A stretch of DNA of 64,000 nucleotides from Desulfurobacteriaceae bacterium (GCA_027051905.1 JALUGO010000030.1:186001-250000); one strand, 5' to 3'; positions 43,611-53,155 are shown, numbered from the stretch's first letter. The notes: generated by a model not told the origin, from the letters alone. Made by a program: numbers and translations.

Positions 43611-45373
43611 TTTTTCCCTCCTTGACTCTTTTTGAGTTTTTCAAGTAATTGAATGGCCTTTTCTATCTTCTCTCCGATTCCCGGCTCTTCAGACTCTGCT
43701 TCCGGGTTTTTTCTGACTATTTCTCTGGCCTTTAGCAGGTATCTTTCCGCCTCCTTCAGCTTTCCCGTTTTCAGAAGACACATTCCGTAGTGGTAGCCTA
43801 TAACGGCGTCTTCAGGGCGCTGCTCTATTGCTTTTTTGAGGAAACTACACGCTTCCTGAAATCTGCCCATTTTAAAGAGGATCCAGCCCTTCGTGTCTAA
43901 GTAGGCCGGACTGTTGGGATTTGACTTCAGGGCTTTGTCTATGAGTTTCAAGGCTTCTTCAAGGTTCCTTCCTCTCAGGGCGTAGAAGTAGGCCAGGTAG
44001 TTGTAGATGTCTGGGGTTGGTCTGATTTTGAGGAGCTCCCTCAGGCTCTCCTCCGCAACGTTATCTTTACCAAGTTTGTCGGCGAAAAACGCCAGGTAGA
44101 AGAGGTAGTCGGGGTTGTTTTTGAGCTGTTCCTTCCAAATAGAGAGCAGGTTGTATGCCTCTTCTGTGTTTTCCAGCTTATCCTCAAGGAGTGCTGCCTT
44201 TATCAGGTAGTCGGGGTTGTTGGTGATTCCCCACAGTTTCTCGTAGAGCTCTTCCGCTTTTTCGTATTCCTTCAGTTTGTAGTAGGTAAGGGCGAGCCTT
44301 TCCATGACGGTTGGGTTCTGCGGGTAGTAGCTGAGTGATTTCTGATAGGCTTCAACGGCCTTCTTGAGGTTTCCTGAAAGCTCGTAGGCAAGACCTAACA
44401 TGAAGTAGACATTTGGATTGTCGGGGTTCAGCTTTGTTATCCGCTCGATTATGGGGATTACCTCTTTATACTCCTTCATCTGAAAGAGGTTTGCGGCAAC
44501 CCACGAGAGGAGCTTCAAGTTGTAGGGCTGGAGCTCCACAAGCCTGTTTATGACCTTCAGCGCCTTTTCAGGGCGGTTCTCCGCTATGTAGATTAGAAGG
44601 AGCTCCCTCAGGGCGTAGATGTTGTCGGGGCTCTCCTTTAGAACTTTTTTAAGGAACTTTTCGGCCTTCTTATACTGCTTCAACTTCTGGTAAACCTTCC
44701 CAAGGAGCAGGTAGGCACTCTCAAACTCCGGGTTTTCAGATACCGATTTCTCCAGATACTCTTTGGCCTTCCTGTAGTCTTTCTTCAGGTAGTAGGCCTG
44801 ACCCAAAAAGTAGTCTATCAGATAATCTTTTTTAAACTGTTTTTTTCCTTCTTTAAGGATGTTCAGCGCTTCGTCAATCTTTTTCTGGTTTATAAGGAGA
44901 TTTGAGAGGAAGATATAGGTATCTCTGTCTGCCTTTATACTGAGAACTTTCCTGTAGAGCTCCTCGGCGCACTTTATATTTCCCTGGGCTATGCATATAC
45001 CTGCCTTTAGTTTCAGGGCTTTAACGTTTTTCGGATCTCTTTTCAGTGCATCAGAAATTAACTGCTCGGCCTCTTTGAACTTTCTCAGAGAGGCAGCTAG
45101 TTTTGCTCCTTCAATGGCTAGTTCTGTGTTGTTTCTATTGAGCTGATAGGCCTTTTCTATTGCCTTCAGGGCTTTTTCGTTCTCTCCTTTGGAGAGGTAA
45201 TTAAGGTAGAGCATGTAGTAGTAGGAGTAGTCTGGCTGGAACTTAACCGGTTTCAGCTGTTTAGTCTTGACCGTTTTCTTCTCCTTTTGAGGAGTGGTCT
45301 TTGGCTTCTCTTTCGCAGGGAGCGCACACGACGAAAAGATGAGCAGAAGTGCAAGAAACCTCTTTTTCTCCAT
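43607..45373 (-). CDS. TPR-repeat lipoprotein
   Basis: 588 aa from ATG 45373, preceded by GGAAGAGAG; upstream in-frame ATG codons add sequence that is antisense to recG and lack a signal. The hydrophobic N-terminus ends in FSSC, a lipobox (Cys15), followed by a Lys/Thr/Pro linker. The remainder is a long run of 34-residue TPR units (ALKAIEKAYQLNRNN-like), perhaps 14. Such proteins serve as envelope assembly scaffolds. Operon with the membrane protein and AOR. Confidence 0.85.
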   Translation of the reverse strand: MEKKRFLALLLIFSSCALPAKEKPKTTPQKEKKTVKTKQLKPVKFQPDYSYYYMLYLNYLSKGENEKALKAIEKAYQLNRNNTELAIEGAKLAASLRKFKEAEQLISDALKRDPKNVKALKLKAGICIAQGNIKCAEELYRKVLSIKADRDTYIFLSNLLINQKKIDEALNILKEGKKQFKKDYLIDYFLGQAYYLKKDYRKAKEYLEKSVSENPEFESAYLLLGKVYQKLKQYKKAEKFLKKVLKESPDNIYALRELLLIYIAENRPEKALKVINRLVELQPYNLKLLSWVAANLFQMKEYKEVIPIIERITKLNPDNPNVYFMLGLAYELSGNLKKAVEAYQKSLSYYPQNPTVMERLALTYYKLKEYEKAEELYEKLWGITNNPDYLIKAALLEDKLENTEEAYNLLSIWKEQLKNNPDYLFYLAFFADKLGKDNVAEESLRELLKIRPTPDIYNYLAYFYALRGRNLEEALKLIDKALKSNPNSPAYLDTKGWILFKMGRFQEACSFLKKAIEQRPEDAVIGYHYGMCLLKTGKLKEAERYLLKAREIVRKNPEAESEEPGIGEKIEKAIQLLEKLKKSQGGKK

Positions 45374-45421
45374 CTCTCTTCCTTTGCTTGGTGAGATTGC
45401 TCTTATTATAAAATTTCCCAG

Positions 45422-47902
45422 ATGGAAAGGACGTTGAAGAGGATAAGGGAGCTCCTCTCCCTTCTCACAAAGGAAAATTTCAAATACTTCAACAGGGTTA
45501 AAGGCCCAGATTTGGTGTTGTCTAAACTCCTGAAAGATCTTTCTCCCCATTTAGATCGGAAGAGAAGGGCGTGGGTTCAAAAAGTTCTTAAAGTTCTGGA
45601 GAGTTATAACTCTCTAAGTGAGGAGAGACGGAAACGGCTGTTTGCGGAGCTCCATTCCGTTTTTACCCTTAAGTTCTCTCTCGAAGAGATAGAAAAAGCC
45701 CGAAGAGAGGAGATTCCAAAAGAGAGAATAATAGCTGCTTCTGAGAAGCTGAAAAAGAGGCAGAGGCGATACCCAATAAAGTCGTTTTTTGAAGATATAG
45801 AGACATTTTTAGAGAGTGTTGACTCTATTAAAAGAGTGGATAAGAGCAGGCTCAAAAGGCTCAAAAAGTTAGGGATAGAGACCGCTTTAGACGTTATCTA
45901 CTACCTGCCCTTCAGGTATGAAGACAGATCGACAATTACTCCAATGGCCTACCTGAAACCGGGAGAAAACGTATTGGTTAAGGGGCAGGTTGTAAGTATT
46001 TCCGAGGTTCAGACCAGCAAAAAGAAGAAAAAGCTCTTAAAGGTTGTTCTATACGATAAAACAGGAGCTTTAACCCTCCTTTTTCTCCAGGAAAAGGTTT
46101 TCGGTTATTACAGAACCCTTTTCGGTAAAGCAAAGGAGCTGAAAAAAGAAGTTCTGGCCTACGGGCAGGTTAAGAGGAGCTCCACTGGCTTCACAATGGT
46201 TCATCCTGAGATTGAGATCTTTGATCCTGCAAAGGGAAAACTCGAAAAGCTGGGAACAGTTCTTCCGGTTTACCACTCAGCAGAGGGGTTAAAACAGTCT
46301 ACAATCAGAAGGGACGTTCAAACGGTTGTTAAAAAAGTCCTTCCGTTCCTTCCGGAGTATCTTCCCTCAGAAATTCTTAAAAGACATAACTTCCCGGAAG
46401 CTGCCGATGCCTTCTGGAGAGTCCACTTTCCCTATGACGAGAAGGTTGAGGAGCTTCTCTCCTTCAAGACTCCGGCACAGAGAAGGGTAATTTTTGACGA
46501 ACTCTTTCTCTTTCAGTTGGCACTTGCACTCCACAGGCAGAAGATAAAGAGGGAGAAGGGAATAGCCTTTCCCGTTTCAGAAGAACTGATAGAGGAGTTT
46601 AAAAAGGCCCTTCCCTTTAAGCTCACAAACGCACAGGAGCGGGTTTTAAAAGAGATAGTTGAAGATATGAGAAAGCCTGAACCCATGAACAGACTGGTTC
46701 AGGGAGACGTGGGAAGCGGAAAAACTGTTGTTGCAGCCGCTGCTGCATTCTTTGCCGCAAAGAGCGGTTATCAGACGGCCGTAATGGCTCCAACAGAAAT
46801 TCTTGCGAACCAGCACTTTAAAAAGTTTGAGGAGTTTCTCTCTCCTTACGGCGTAAGGGTTGGGCTTTTAACGGGAAGTATGACAAAAAAACAGAAGGAA
46901 ACCGTTTACAGAGCTATAAAGGAGGGTTTCATCCAGGTCGTTGTTGGAACCCACGCCCTCATACAGGAGGGGGTTGAGTTTAAAAACCTCGGCCTTGCAG
47001 TTATAGACGAGCAGCACCGCTTTGGCGTAAAGCAGAGGGTTGAGCTCAAGAAAAAGGGAAGAATGCCAGATGTTTTGGTTATGACGGCAACCCCCATTCC
47101 CAGAACCCTTGCAATGACTGCCTACGGAGATCTTGACGTTTCGGTGATAGACGAGCTTCCTGCTGGAAGAAAACCAATAAAGACGAAGATAATCTTTGAG
47201 GATGAAAGGAGCACGCTTGTGGATTTCCTGAAAAAGGAGATAGATAAGGGAAACAGGGTTTACATCGTTTACCCGCTTATTGAGGAGTCTGAGAAGTTGG
47301 AGCTGAAAGCCGCAACTGAGATGTTCCACTACTGGAGCGAAAAACTAAAGCCCCACAAAGTTGCCCTTCTACACGGCAGAATGAAGCAGGAAGAGAAAGA
47401 TGCTGTAATGGAAGCGTTCAAAAAGGGTGAGTTCTCAGTTCTCGTTTCAACAACTGTTATAGAGGTTGGAGTTGATGTCCCGGAAGCTACGGTAATGGTT
47501 ATTGAACACGCAGAACGGTTCGGACTTGCACAGCTCCACCAGTTGAGGGGAAGAGTGGGAAGGGGAGACAGGAAGTCTTACTGTTTCCTCGTAACTTCAA
47601 GAAGTGCTGGAGAGGATGCCATAAAGAGGCTTAGAGTCCTTGAGTCAACAAACGACGGCTTTAAGATTGCAGAAGCAGACCTCCAGTTTAGAGGCCCCGG
47701 AGAGATATTTGGAACCAGGCAGTCTGGACTGGGGGACTTTAAAGTTGCAGACCTTAGAAGAGATTATGAAATTCTGAAAATCGCAAGGGAAGAAGCAGAG
47801 AATTTAATAAAAGTCAACCCGGAGCTTAAAGATTTAAACGACCTTAAAGACCTTATGAGATTCCGTTTTGGGGAAAAGTTTGACCTTGTAGAGGTTGGTT
47901 AA
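45422..47902 (+). CDS. recG: ATP-dependent DNA helicase RecG
   Basis: 826 aa, longer than the roughly 690 of E. coli because of a 150-residue helical N-terminal extension, as seen in deep-branching thermophiles. Wedge domain near 160-290 (DVIYYLPFRYEDRS), helicase motif I GDVGSGKTVVA, Ia APTEILANQH, II DEQHRFG, III TATPIPRTLA, and VI QLRGRVGRG. Rescues stalled replication forks. Its end overlaps the convergent prenyl synthase by 4 nt. Confidence 0.96.
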   Translation: MERTLKRIRELLSLLTKENFKYFNRVKGPDLVLSKLLKDLSPHLDRKRRAWVQKVLKVLESYNSLSEERRKRLFAELHSVFTLKFSLEEIEKARREEIPKERIIAASEKLKKRQRRYPIKSFFEDIETFLESVDSIKRVDKSRLKRLKKLGIETALDVIYYLPFRYEDRSTITPMAYLKPGENVLVKGQVVSISEVQTSKKKKKLLKVVLYDKTGALTLLFLQEKVFGYYRTLFGKAKELKKEVLAYGQVKRSSTGFTMVHPEIEIFDPAKGKLEKLGTVLPVYHSAEGLKQSTIRRDVQTVVKKVLPFLPEYLPSEILKRHNFPEAADAFWRVHFPYDEKVEELLSFKTPAQRRVIFDELFLFQLALALHRQKIKREKGIAFPVSEELIEEFKKALPFKLTNAQERVLKEIVEDMRKPEPMNRLVQGDVGSGKTVVAAAAAFFAAKSGYQTAVMAPTEILANQHFKKFEEFLSPYGVRVGLLTGSMTKKQKETVYRAIKEGFIQVVVGTHALIQEGVEFKNLGLAVIDEQHRFGVKQRVELKKKGRMPDVLVMTATPIPRTLAMTAYGDLDVSVIDELPAGRKPIKTKIIFEDERSTLVDFLKKEIDKGNRVYIVYPLIEESEKLELKAATEMFHYWSEKLKPHKVALLHGRMKQEEKDAVMEAFKKGEFSVLVSTTVIEVGVDVPEATVMVIEHAERFGLAQLHQLRGRVGRGDRKSYCFLVTSRSAGEDAIKRLRVLESTNDGFKIAEADLQFRGPGEIFGTRQSGLGDFKVADLRRDYEILKIAREEAENLIKVNPELKDLNDLKDLMRFRFGEKFDLVEVG

Positions 47903-48873
47903 TATGTTCTTTCGACTATGAAGTCTGCAATTTCAAAAAGTGCCTTTTTAAACGGCGAATCGTTAAACACAGACAACTCTTCTTTTGCCCTTTCAACGTA
48001 ATCCCTTGCCAGCTGGAAGGTTTTTCTGTCTCCTCCCTTTTCAAGAACGATTTCTCTTACAAAAGTGATCTCTTCTTGGGAGGGATTGGGATTGGTAAAG
48101 ACCTGTTCAATTTCCTGTTTTTCACTTTCTGAAAGCTCAGCCATAATGGAAAGTAGAGGGTAGGTAACCTTACCTTCCCTTATGTCGTTACCGGCAGGTT
48201 TTCCTATTGTTTGTGAATCTGATATGTAGTCAAATGCGTCGTCAACAAGCTGAAATGCGTAGCCGATAAACTCTCCGTATTTTCTCAGTGCAGTTCTTGT
48301 GTTTTTATCTGCTTTACCCAGTATCGCTCCACATTCGCAGCAGGTTGCAAGAAGAGAAGCTGTTTTCCTGTAGATAACGTCAAAGTAGTCTTCCTCATTT
48401 ATTGAGAGGTTCCCTATCCTTTCGAGCTGGAGGAGCTCCCCCTCTGCCATGTCCTGAACCGTTTGAGAGGCTACTTTAAGCACCTCTTCTCCACCGTAAA
48501 CGGCCAGGACGTAGATGGCTTTGGCAAACATGTAGTCTCCAACTAAAACTGCTACGTCGTTACCAAAAACTTCGTTTGCCGATGGTTTTCCACGCCTCAG
48601 TTTTGCCCCATCAACTATATCGTCGTGAAGGAGAGTAGCAGTATGCATGTATTCCATAACCGTTGCAACGGGAATAAGTCTGTCTAAGGGAGCTCCTGTT
48701 ATCATCCCCGAAATAATAGTAAGTCCCGGTCTTACCCGTTTTCCGCCGCTGTCTAAGATGTAACCGCCGGCTTTTAGAACCAGGGAAACCTTGCTTGAGA
48801 GGAGTTTTCTAGAGAACTCTTCAGCCTTTTCGAGCTCTTCTCTTATAACTTCAAAAGGCTTGAAAATCTTCAT
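47899..48873 (-). CDS. Polyprenyl diphosphate synthase (trans type)
   Basis: 324 aa. First Asp-rich motif LLHDDIVDGAKLRRG and second LVDDAFDY; GGKRVRPGL at the N-terminus. Length points to a long-chain (C35-C45) synthase for quinone side chains, such as heptaprenyl or octaprenyl; chain length cannot be read exactly. pyrE ends 7 nt upstream. Confidence 0.92.
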   Translation of the reverse strand: MKIFKPFEVIREELEKAEEFSRKLLSSKVSLVLKAGGYILDSGGKRVRPGLTIISGMITGAPLDRLIPVATVMEYMHTATLLHDDIVDGAKLRRGKPSANEVFGNDVAVLVGDYMFAKAIYVLAVYGGEEVLKVASQTVQDMAEGELLQLERIGNLSINEEDYFDVIYRKTASLLATCCECGAILGKADKNTRTALRKYGEFIGYAFQLVDDAFDYISDSQTIGKPAGNDIREGKVTYPLLSIMAELSESEKQEIEQVFTNPNPSQEEITFVREIVLEKGGDRKTFQLARDYVERAKEELSVFNDSPFKKALFEIADFIVERTY

Positions 48874-48880
48874 TACTCAC

Positions 48881-49474
48881 CTATTTCAGGGGAATATTTC
48901 TGCTTCCTGGTTTTACAAGAGGTTCTTTGCCTTCTTTACACAAAGGGCAGTTTTCTGGCTGATACACAGGGACTTCAAGCCTCCATAAGGTTTGGAAAGG
49001 AACTCCAAAGTCAACGTTTCCACCGCTTCTGTCAACCAGACTTCCTACGGCAACAACTGTGCCTCCGTGTTCCTTAACAACTTCCATCGTCTCTTTTGTG
49101 GATTTTCCCGTTGTTACCACATCTTCAACAACAACGGCTCTTTCGCCCTTCTTTATCTCGAATCCCCTTCTGAGTGTTAGTTTTCCTTCCACCCTTTCTG
49201 CAAAAATTCCTCTAACGCCAAGGTGCCTTGCCGTTTCGTAGGAAACGATAATTCCTCCTATTGCTGGAGCTATGACGAGGTCGTACTCGATTCCTGTTTC
49301 TTTTATTCTCCTTGCCAGTTCTCTGCATAGGATTTCTGCATACTCCGGATACTGAAGAACCTTTGCACACTGAAGATAGTATGGACTGTGCAGACCGCTT
49401 GAGAGGAGGAAGTGCCCTGTCAAAAATGCGTCAGCTTTTAAAAAAATTTCCTTTATTTCGGCTTCATCGAGCAT
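48881..49474 (-). CDS. pyrE: Orotate phosphoribosyltransferase
   Basis: 197 aa. FLLSSGLHSPYYLQC at the N-terminus (orotate site; FxLxSGxxSxxY), AIGGIIVS, and the PRPP loop AVVVEDVVTTGKS. The C-terminal CPLCKEG pair is an addition also seen in other thermophile PyrE proteins. ATG with GGAGG. Pyrimidine synthesis, step 5. Confidence 0.94.
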   Translation of the reverse strand: MLDEAEIKEIFLKADAFLTGHFLLSSGLHSPYYLQCAKVLQYPEYAEILCRELARRIKETGIEYDLVIAPAIGGIIVSYETARHLGVRGIFAERVEGKLTLRRGFEIKKGERAVVVEDVVTTGKSTKETMEVVKEHGGTVVAVGSLVDRSGGNVDFGVPFQTLWRLEVPVYQPENCPLCKEGKEPLVKPGSRNIPLK

Positions 49475-49613
49475 AATTTCGAATACCTCCGGTTAAGGAT
49501 TACTCACTCATCCGTTTTGATAATTAAAGATTCGATGTAAATTATACTTCCTTATAGTTTCTGTCGGAAGATGCAGTCTAGCTGTGGTTATACGCTTTAT
49601 CTGGAGGTTGAAG

Positions 49614-50825
49614 GTGTTGAGGGATAATGTGTGGCATTTGTCGCAGAACATTAAGAGTGAGGTTGTTGCCTGGAGAAGGCACATTCACATGTATCCGGAG
49701 CTCTCTGGCAGGGAATTCAACACCGCAGAGTTTGTCGCCGATAAACTGAGGGAGTTTGGCGTTGACGAGGTAATAGAGGACTTTGCAGACTCTACGGCTG
49801 TCGTTGGGATTATCAAGGGAGAGGAAGAGGGAGAAACGGTTGCTCTAAGGGCAGATATGGATGCCCTACCAACGGAGGAGAAGACAGGAAAGCCTTACGC
49901 TTCAAGAGTTAAAGGTGTTATGCACTCCTGCGGCCACGACGCCCACACGGCAATGCTCCTTGGAGCTGCAAAGGTTCTCTGCCAGATGAAAGAACATCTG
50001 AAGGGAAACGTTAAACTCATATTCCAGCCCTGCGAGGAGAGACACGACTGTAAGGGAGCAAAGTGGCTTGTTGAACACGGAGTTCTTGAAAACCCAAAGG
50101 TTTCGGCCATTTTTGCCCTCCACGTGTTCCCGGAGCTCCCCGCCGGTTATGTGGGAACGAAGAAAGGTCCCTTCCTTGCTTCATCAGACGTTTTTAGAGT
50201 AAAAATTATCGGAAAGAGTACCCACGCTTCCCGTCCCCACCAGGGAGTTGACCCTGTAATAATGGCCGCCCAGTCAATAAACGCCCTCCACCACATAGTG
50301 AGCCGATACTTAGACCCCTTAGAGCCCGCAGTTCTCACCATTGGGAAGATTCAGGGAGGGTTTGCAGAGAACATCATTCCAGATGAGGTTGAGTTTGACG
50401 GAACGATAAGAACTCTATCAAACGAGGTAAGGGAAAAAATTCCAGAGCTGATAGAGAGGGCTCTCTCCGGAATCACGTCGGCCTACGGAGGAGAGTATTC
50501 CTTCAAATTTGAAGAGGGAACGCCTCCTCTCATAAACCACCCGGAAACCACAAAGTTTGCCATTGAAAAGATGGGGGAGCTCCTTGGGAAAGAGAAAGTC
50601 GTAATCCTTGAAAGGCCTACAATGGGAGGGGAGGACTTCTCGGTTTACCTCCAGCACGTTCCCGGAACATTTATAAGGCTGGGAGTAAGAAACGAGGAAA
50701 AGGGAATAGTCTATCCACTCCACAACTCCAGGTTTGACATAGACGAAGATGCCCTTCCTGTGGGAGTGGCAGTAGAAGCTTACCTTGCTCTAACCTACCT
50801 CCAGAAGCAGAGAAACTCTACCTAA
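49614..50825 (+). CDS. M20D amidohydrolase (N-acyl amino acid / hippurate hydrolase type)
   Basis: 403 aa from GTG 49614 (GGAGG 6 nt upstream); a GTG at 49584 lacks a site. RRHIHMYPELSGRE, RADMDALP, metal site CGHDAHTAMLL, FQPCEERHDCKGAKW (usually FQPAEE) and GGEDFSVYLQ mark the family. Cleaves an N-acyl or peptide bond with two metals. Substrate unknown. The TPP-riboswitch promoter starts at its stop codon. Confidence 0.88.
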   Translation: MLRDNVWHLSQNIKSEVVAWRRHIHMYPELSGREFNTAEFVADKLREFGVDEVIEDFADSTAVVGIIKGEEEGETVALRADMDALPTEEKTGKPYASRVKGVMHSCGHDAHTAMLLGAAKVLCQMKEHLKGNVKLIFQPCEERHDCKGAKWLVEHGVLENPKVSAIFALHVFPELPAGYVGTKKGPFLASSDVFRVKIIGKSTHASRPHQGVDPVIMAAQSINALHHIVSRYLDPLEPAVLTIGKIQGGFAENIIPDEVEFDGTIRTLSNEVREKIPELIERALSGITSAYGGEYSFKFEEGTPPLINHPETTKFAIEKMGELLGKEKVVILERPTMGGEDFSVYLQHVPGTFIRLGVRNEEKGIVYPLHNSRFDIDEDALPVGVAVEAYLALTYLQKQRNST

Positions 50826-50854
50826 TTGAAAACCGTTCTCAACAAGTATAGAAT
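50826..50854 (+). promoter_or_regulatory. Promoter of the thi4-thiC operon
   Basis: TTGAAA (50826-50831), 17 nt, TAGAAT (50849-50854). Transcription would start just before the riboswitch. Confidence 0.6.
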
Positions 50855-50861
50855 TAAAACT

Positions 50862-50952
50862 GCCGCGGGGGTGGAGCTGGGCTCCTGAGACCTGCCTCTT
50901 CTGGCAGGAACCCCTGGAACCTGATCCGGGTAATGCCGGCGTAGGGAGCGGC
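50862..50952 (+). ncRNA. TPP riboswitch (THI element)
   Basis: P1 GCCGC (50862-50866) pairs with GCGGC (50948-50952). The conserved core is present: GGGGTGG near 50867, CTGAGA (50885-50890), a variable hairpin CCTGCC/GGCAGG, then ACCCCTGGAACCTGATCCGGG and the TAATGCCGGCGTAGGGAG segment. Downstream, CCTCCTTA (50968-50975) is exactly complementary to the Shine-Dalgarno TAAGGAGG (51003-51010), so ligand binding probably controls translation of thi4. Senses thiamine pyrophosphate. Confidence 0.95.
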
Positions 50953-51014
50953 GAGAGTCAATCTCCCCCTCCTTACAGCCTCCCTCGTGGTAGAAATCCC
51001 AATAAGGAGGCAAT

Positions 51015-51821
51015 ATGCAGAACCTCAGCGAAGTTGTCATCTCAGAGGCCATCATCTCCTCTTTCATGGAAAAACTGAAGAAAAACCTTGAATTAGATGT
51101 TGCCATTGTTGGAGGAGGTCCTTCAGGTCTTGTTGCAGGTTACTACCTTGCAAAGGAAGGTTTTAAAGTGGCCATCTTTGAGAGGAAGCTCTCAATAGGT
51201 GGTGGAATGTGGGCTGGAGCTATGTTCTTTAACGAAATTGTCGTTCAGGAGATGGGAAGAGAAGTTCTGGACGAGTTTGGCGTTAACTACAGGGAATATA
51301 AGCCGGGCTACTACCTTGCAGACGCCGTTGAATCCGTAACGACGATAGCCTCTAAAGCTGTAAAAGCTGGAGCAACAGTTTTTAACGGAGTAACTGCTGA
51401 AGACGTTGTTCTGAAACAGGTAAACGGCCAGTATAGGGTCTGCGGCCTTGTTATCAACTGGACGACAGTTGATATGAACCATCTGATGGTTGACCCTCTT
51501 GTGGTAACCTCTAAGTTCGTTGTTGACGCAACAGGCCACGACGCAACAGTCGTTTCAACACTTCAAAGGAAGGCCGGAATTAAGCTGAATACGGAAACCG
51601 GCTGCGTTGTTGGAGAGAAACCCCTGTGGGCTTCAGTTGGTGAGGAAGACACGGTCAAAAATTCAAAAGAAGTTTTCCCCGGTATCTTTGTAAGCGGAAT
51701 GGCTGCAAACGCAACCTGCGGTTCACACAGGATGGGACCGGTTTTTGGCGGTATGCTGATGTCTGGCAAAAAGGTTGCCAGAGAAATTGCTGAAAGGCTT
51801 AAATCCAATAAGGAGGAATAA
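51015..51821 (+). CDS. thi4: THI4-type thiazole synthase, non-Cys form
   Basis: 268 aa. Makes the ADP-thiazole precursor of thiamine from NAD, glycine and sulfide. NAD-binding VAIVGGGPSGLVAGYYLAK near 29-47, FERKLSIGGGMW, and GMAANATCGSHRMGP at the end. The residue before VDP (yeast sulfur-donor Cys205, His in methanogen enzymes, by my alignment) is Met158, so suicide Cys chemistry is impossible here; free sulfide is the likely donor. Stop and thiC start overlap by one base. Confidence 0.93.
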   Translation: MQNLSEVVISEAIISSFMEKLKKNLELDVAIVGGGPSGLVAGYYLAKEGFKVAIFERKLSIGGGMWAGAMFFNEIVVQEMGREVLDEFGVNYREYKPGYYLADAVESVTTIASKAVKAGATVFNGVTAEDVVLKQVNGQYRVCGLVINWTTVDMNHLMVDPLVVTSKFVVDATGHDATVVSTLQRKAGIKLNTETGCVVGEKPLWASVGEEDTVKNSKEVFPGIFVSGMAANATCGSHRMGPVFGGMLMSGKKVAREIAERLKSNKEE

Positions 51822-53122
51822 TGGCTACACTTGTTGAACTTGTTAAGAAGGGAATAGTTCCAAAAGAGGTTGAGTTCTGTGCAGAGTATGAGAAAAGGGA
51901 CGTTGACTATATAGTTAACGGCCTTATAGAAGGGACGATAGTTATCCCTGCAAACATTTACCATAGGGAGAGGGAGGACTTTACTCCCAGAGCCATCGGG
52001 AAAGGACTTAAGACAAAGGTTAACGTTAACATAGGAACCTCTGGCGATATTGAGGACATAGAGCTCGAACTTGAAAAGCTTAGAGTTGCTCTGAAGTATG
52101 GAACAGATGCCGTTATGGACCTTTCAACTGGAAAGTTCATAGATGAGACAAGAAGGGCAATTCTGAAAAACTCTCCGGTTATGGTTGGAACCGTTCCTAT
52201 CTACCAGGCTGCAAAGGAAGCTGCTGAAAGGTATGGATTTATCGGGAAGATGACGGTAGACGACCTCTTTAACGTAATAGAGAAACACTGCCAGGATGGC
52301 GTTGACTTCATAACCGTCCACTGCGGTGTAACTCTCTCTTCGCTTGAGAGGCTCAGGAACGAGGGAAGGATAATGAACATCGTCTCCCGGGGTGGAGCTC
52401 TCATGGCCGAGTGGATGGTCTACAATGATAGGGAAAACCCCTTATACGAGCACTACGATAGACTTTTAGAGATTGCAAAGAAGTATGATGTAACCCTTTC
52501 TTTAGGCGATGGAATGCGCCCCGGATGTATAGCCGACGCAACAGATAGGTGCCAGATTGAGGAGCTCATAACCCTTGGAGAGCTCGTTGACAGGGCAAGG
52601 GAGGCCGACGTTCAAGCTATGGTTGAAGGCCCCGGCCACGTTCCCCTTGACCAGGTTGAGGCAAACATCCTGCTTCAGAAAAGGCTCTGCCACGGAGCTC
52701 CCTTCTACGTTTTAGGTCCCATCGTTACAGATATAGCTCCCGGCTACGACCACATAACCGGAGCAATTGGAGGAGCAATAGCTGCAAAGGCAGGAGCCGA
52801 TTTCCTTTGCTATCTAACCCCAGCTGAACACCTGGCCTTGCCAGACGTCGAAGACGTTAAGCAGGGCGTAATCGCTGCAAGAATCGCTGGCCACGCTGCA
52901 GACATCGTTAAAGGTGTTCCCGGAGCTATTGATTGGGATATTGAAATGGCGAAGGCGAGAGAAGCATTAGACTGGGAGAGGCAGTTTGAACTTGCAATAG
53001 ACCCTGAAACTGCCCGCAGGTATAGGGAAGAGAGAGCTCCCCAGGAAGACGAAAAAACCTGCACAATGTGCGGAAAACTCTGTTCAATTAAAAGAGTAGA
53101 AGATTATCTGAATAAGAAATAA
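51821..53122 (+). CDS. thiC: Phosphomethylpyrimidine synthase
   Basis: 433 aa. Radical SAM enzyme that converts AIR to HMP-phosphate for thiamine. GTVPIYQ, HCGVTL, SLGDGMRPGC, EGPGHVPLDQ and the C-terminal cluster CTMCGKLC (C-x2-C-x3-C). It lacks the long N-terminal region of E. coli ThiC, as in the shorter anaerobe type. TAATG coupling to thi4; a terminator follows at 53129. Confidence 0.95.
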   Translation: MATLVELVKKGIVPKEVEFCAEYEKRDVDYIVNGLIEGTIVIPANIYHREREDFTPRAIGKGLKTKVNVNIGTSGDIEDIELELEKLRVALKYGTDAVMDLSTGKFIDETRRAILKNSPVMVGTVPIYQAAKEAAERYGFIGKMTVDDLFNVIEKHCQDGVDFITVHCGVTLSSLERLRNEGRIMNIVSRGGALMAEWMVYNDRENPLYEHYDRLLEIAKKYDVTLSLGDGMRPGCIADATDRCQIEELITLGELVDRAREADVQAMVEGPGHVPLDQVEANILLQKRLCHGAPFYVLGPIVTDIAPGYDHITGAIGGAIAAKAGADFLCYLTPAEHLALPDVEDVKQGVIAARIAGHAADIVKGVPGAIDWDIEMAKAREALDWERQFELAIDPETARRYREERAPQEDEKTCTMCGKLCSIKRVEDYLNKK

Positions 53123-53128
53123 ACTTTT

Positions 53129-53155
53129 GGCAGCGGGTATTCCCCGTTGCCTTTT
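53129..53155 (+). terminator. Terminator of thi4-thiC
   Basis: GGCAGCGGG (53129-53137) pairs with CCCGTTGCC (53143-53151), with one G-T pair, loop of 5, followed by TTTT. It overlaps the end of the convergent DUF4276 gene. Confidence 0.75.

Noticed and set aside
45374-45550. 59-residue N-terminal extension of the TPR lipoprotein
   Set aside because: Antisense to recG, no ribosome site; the ATG at 45373 gives a proper lipobox and Shine-Dalgarno.
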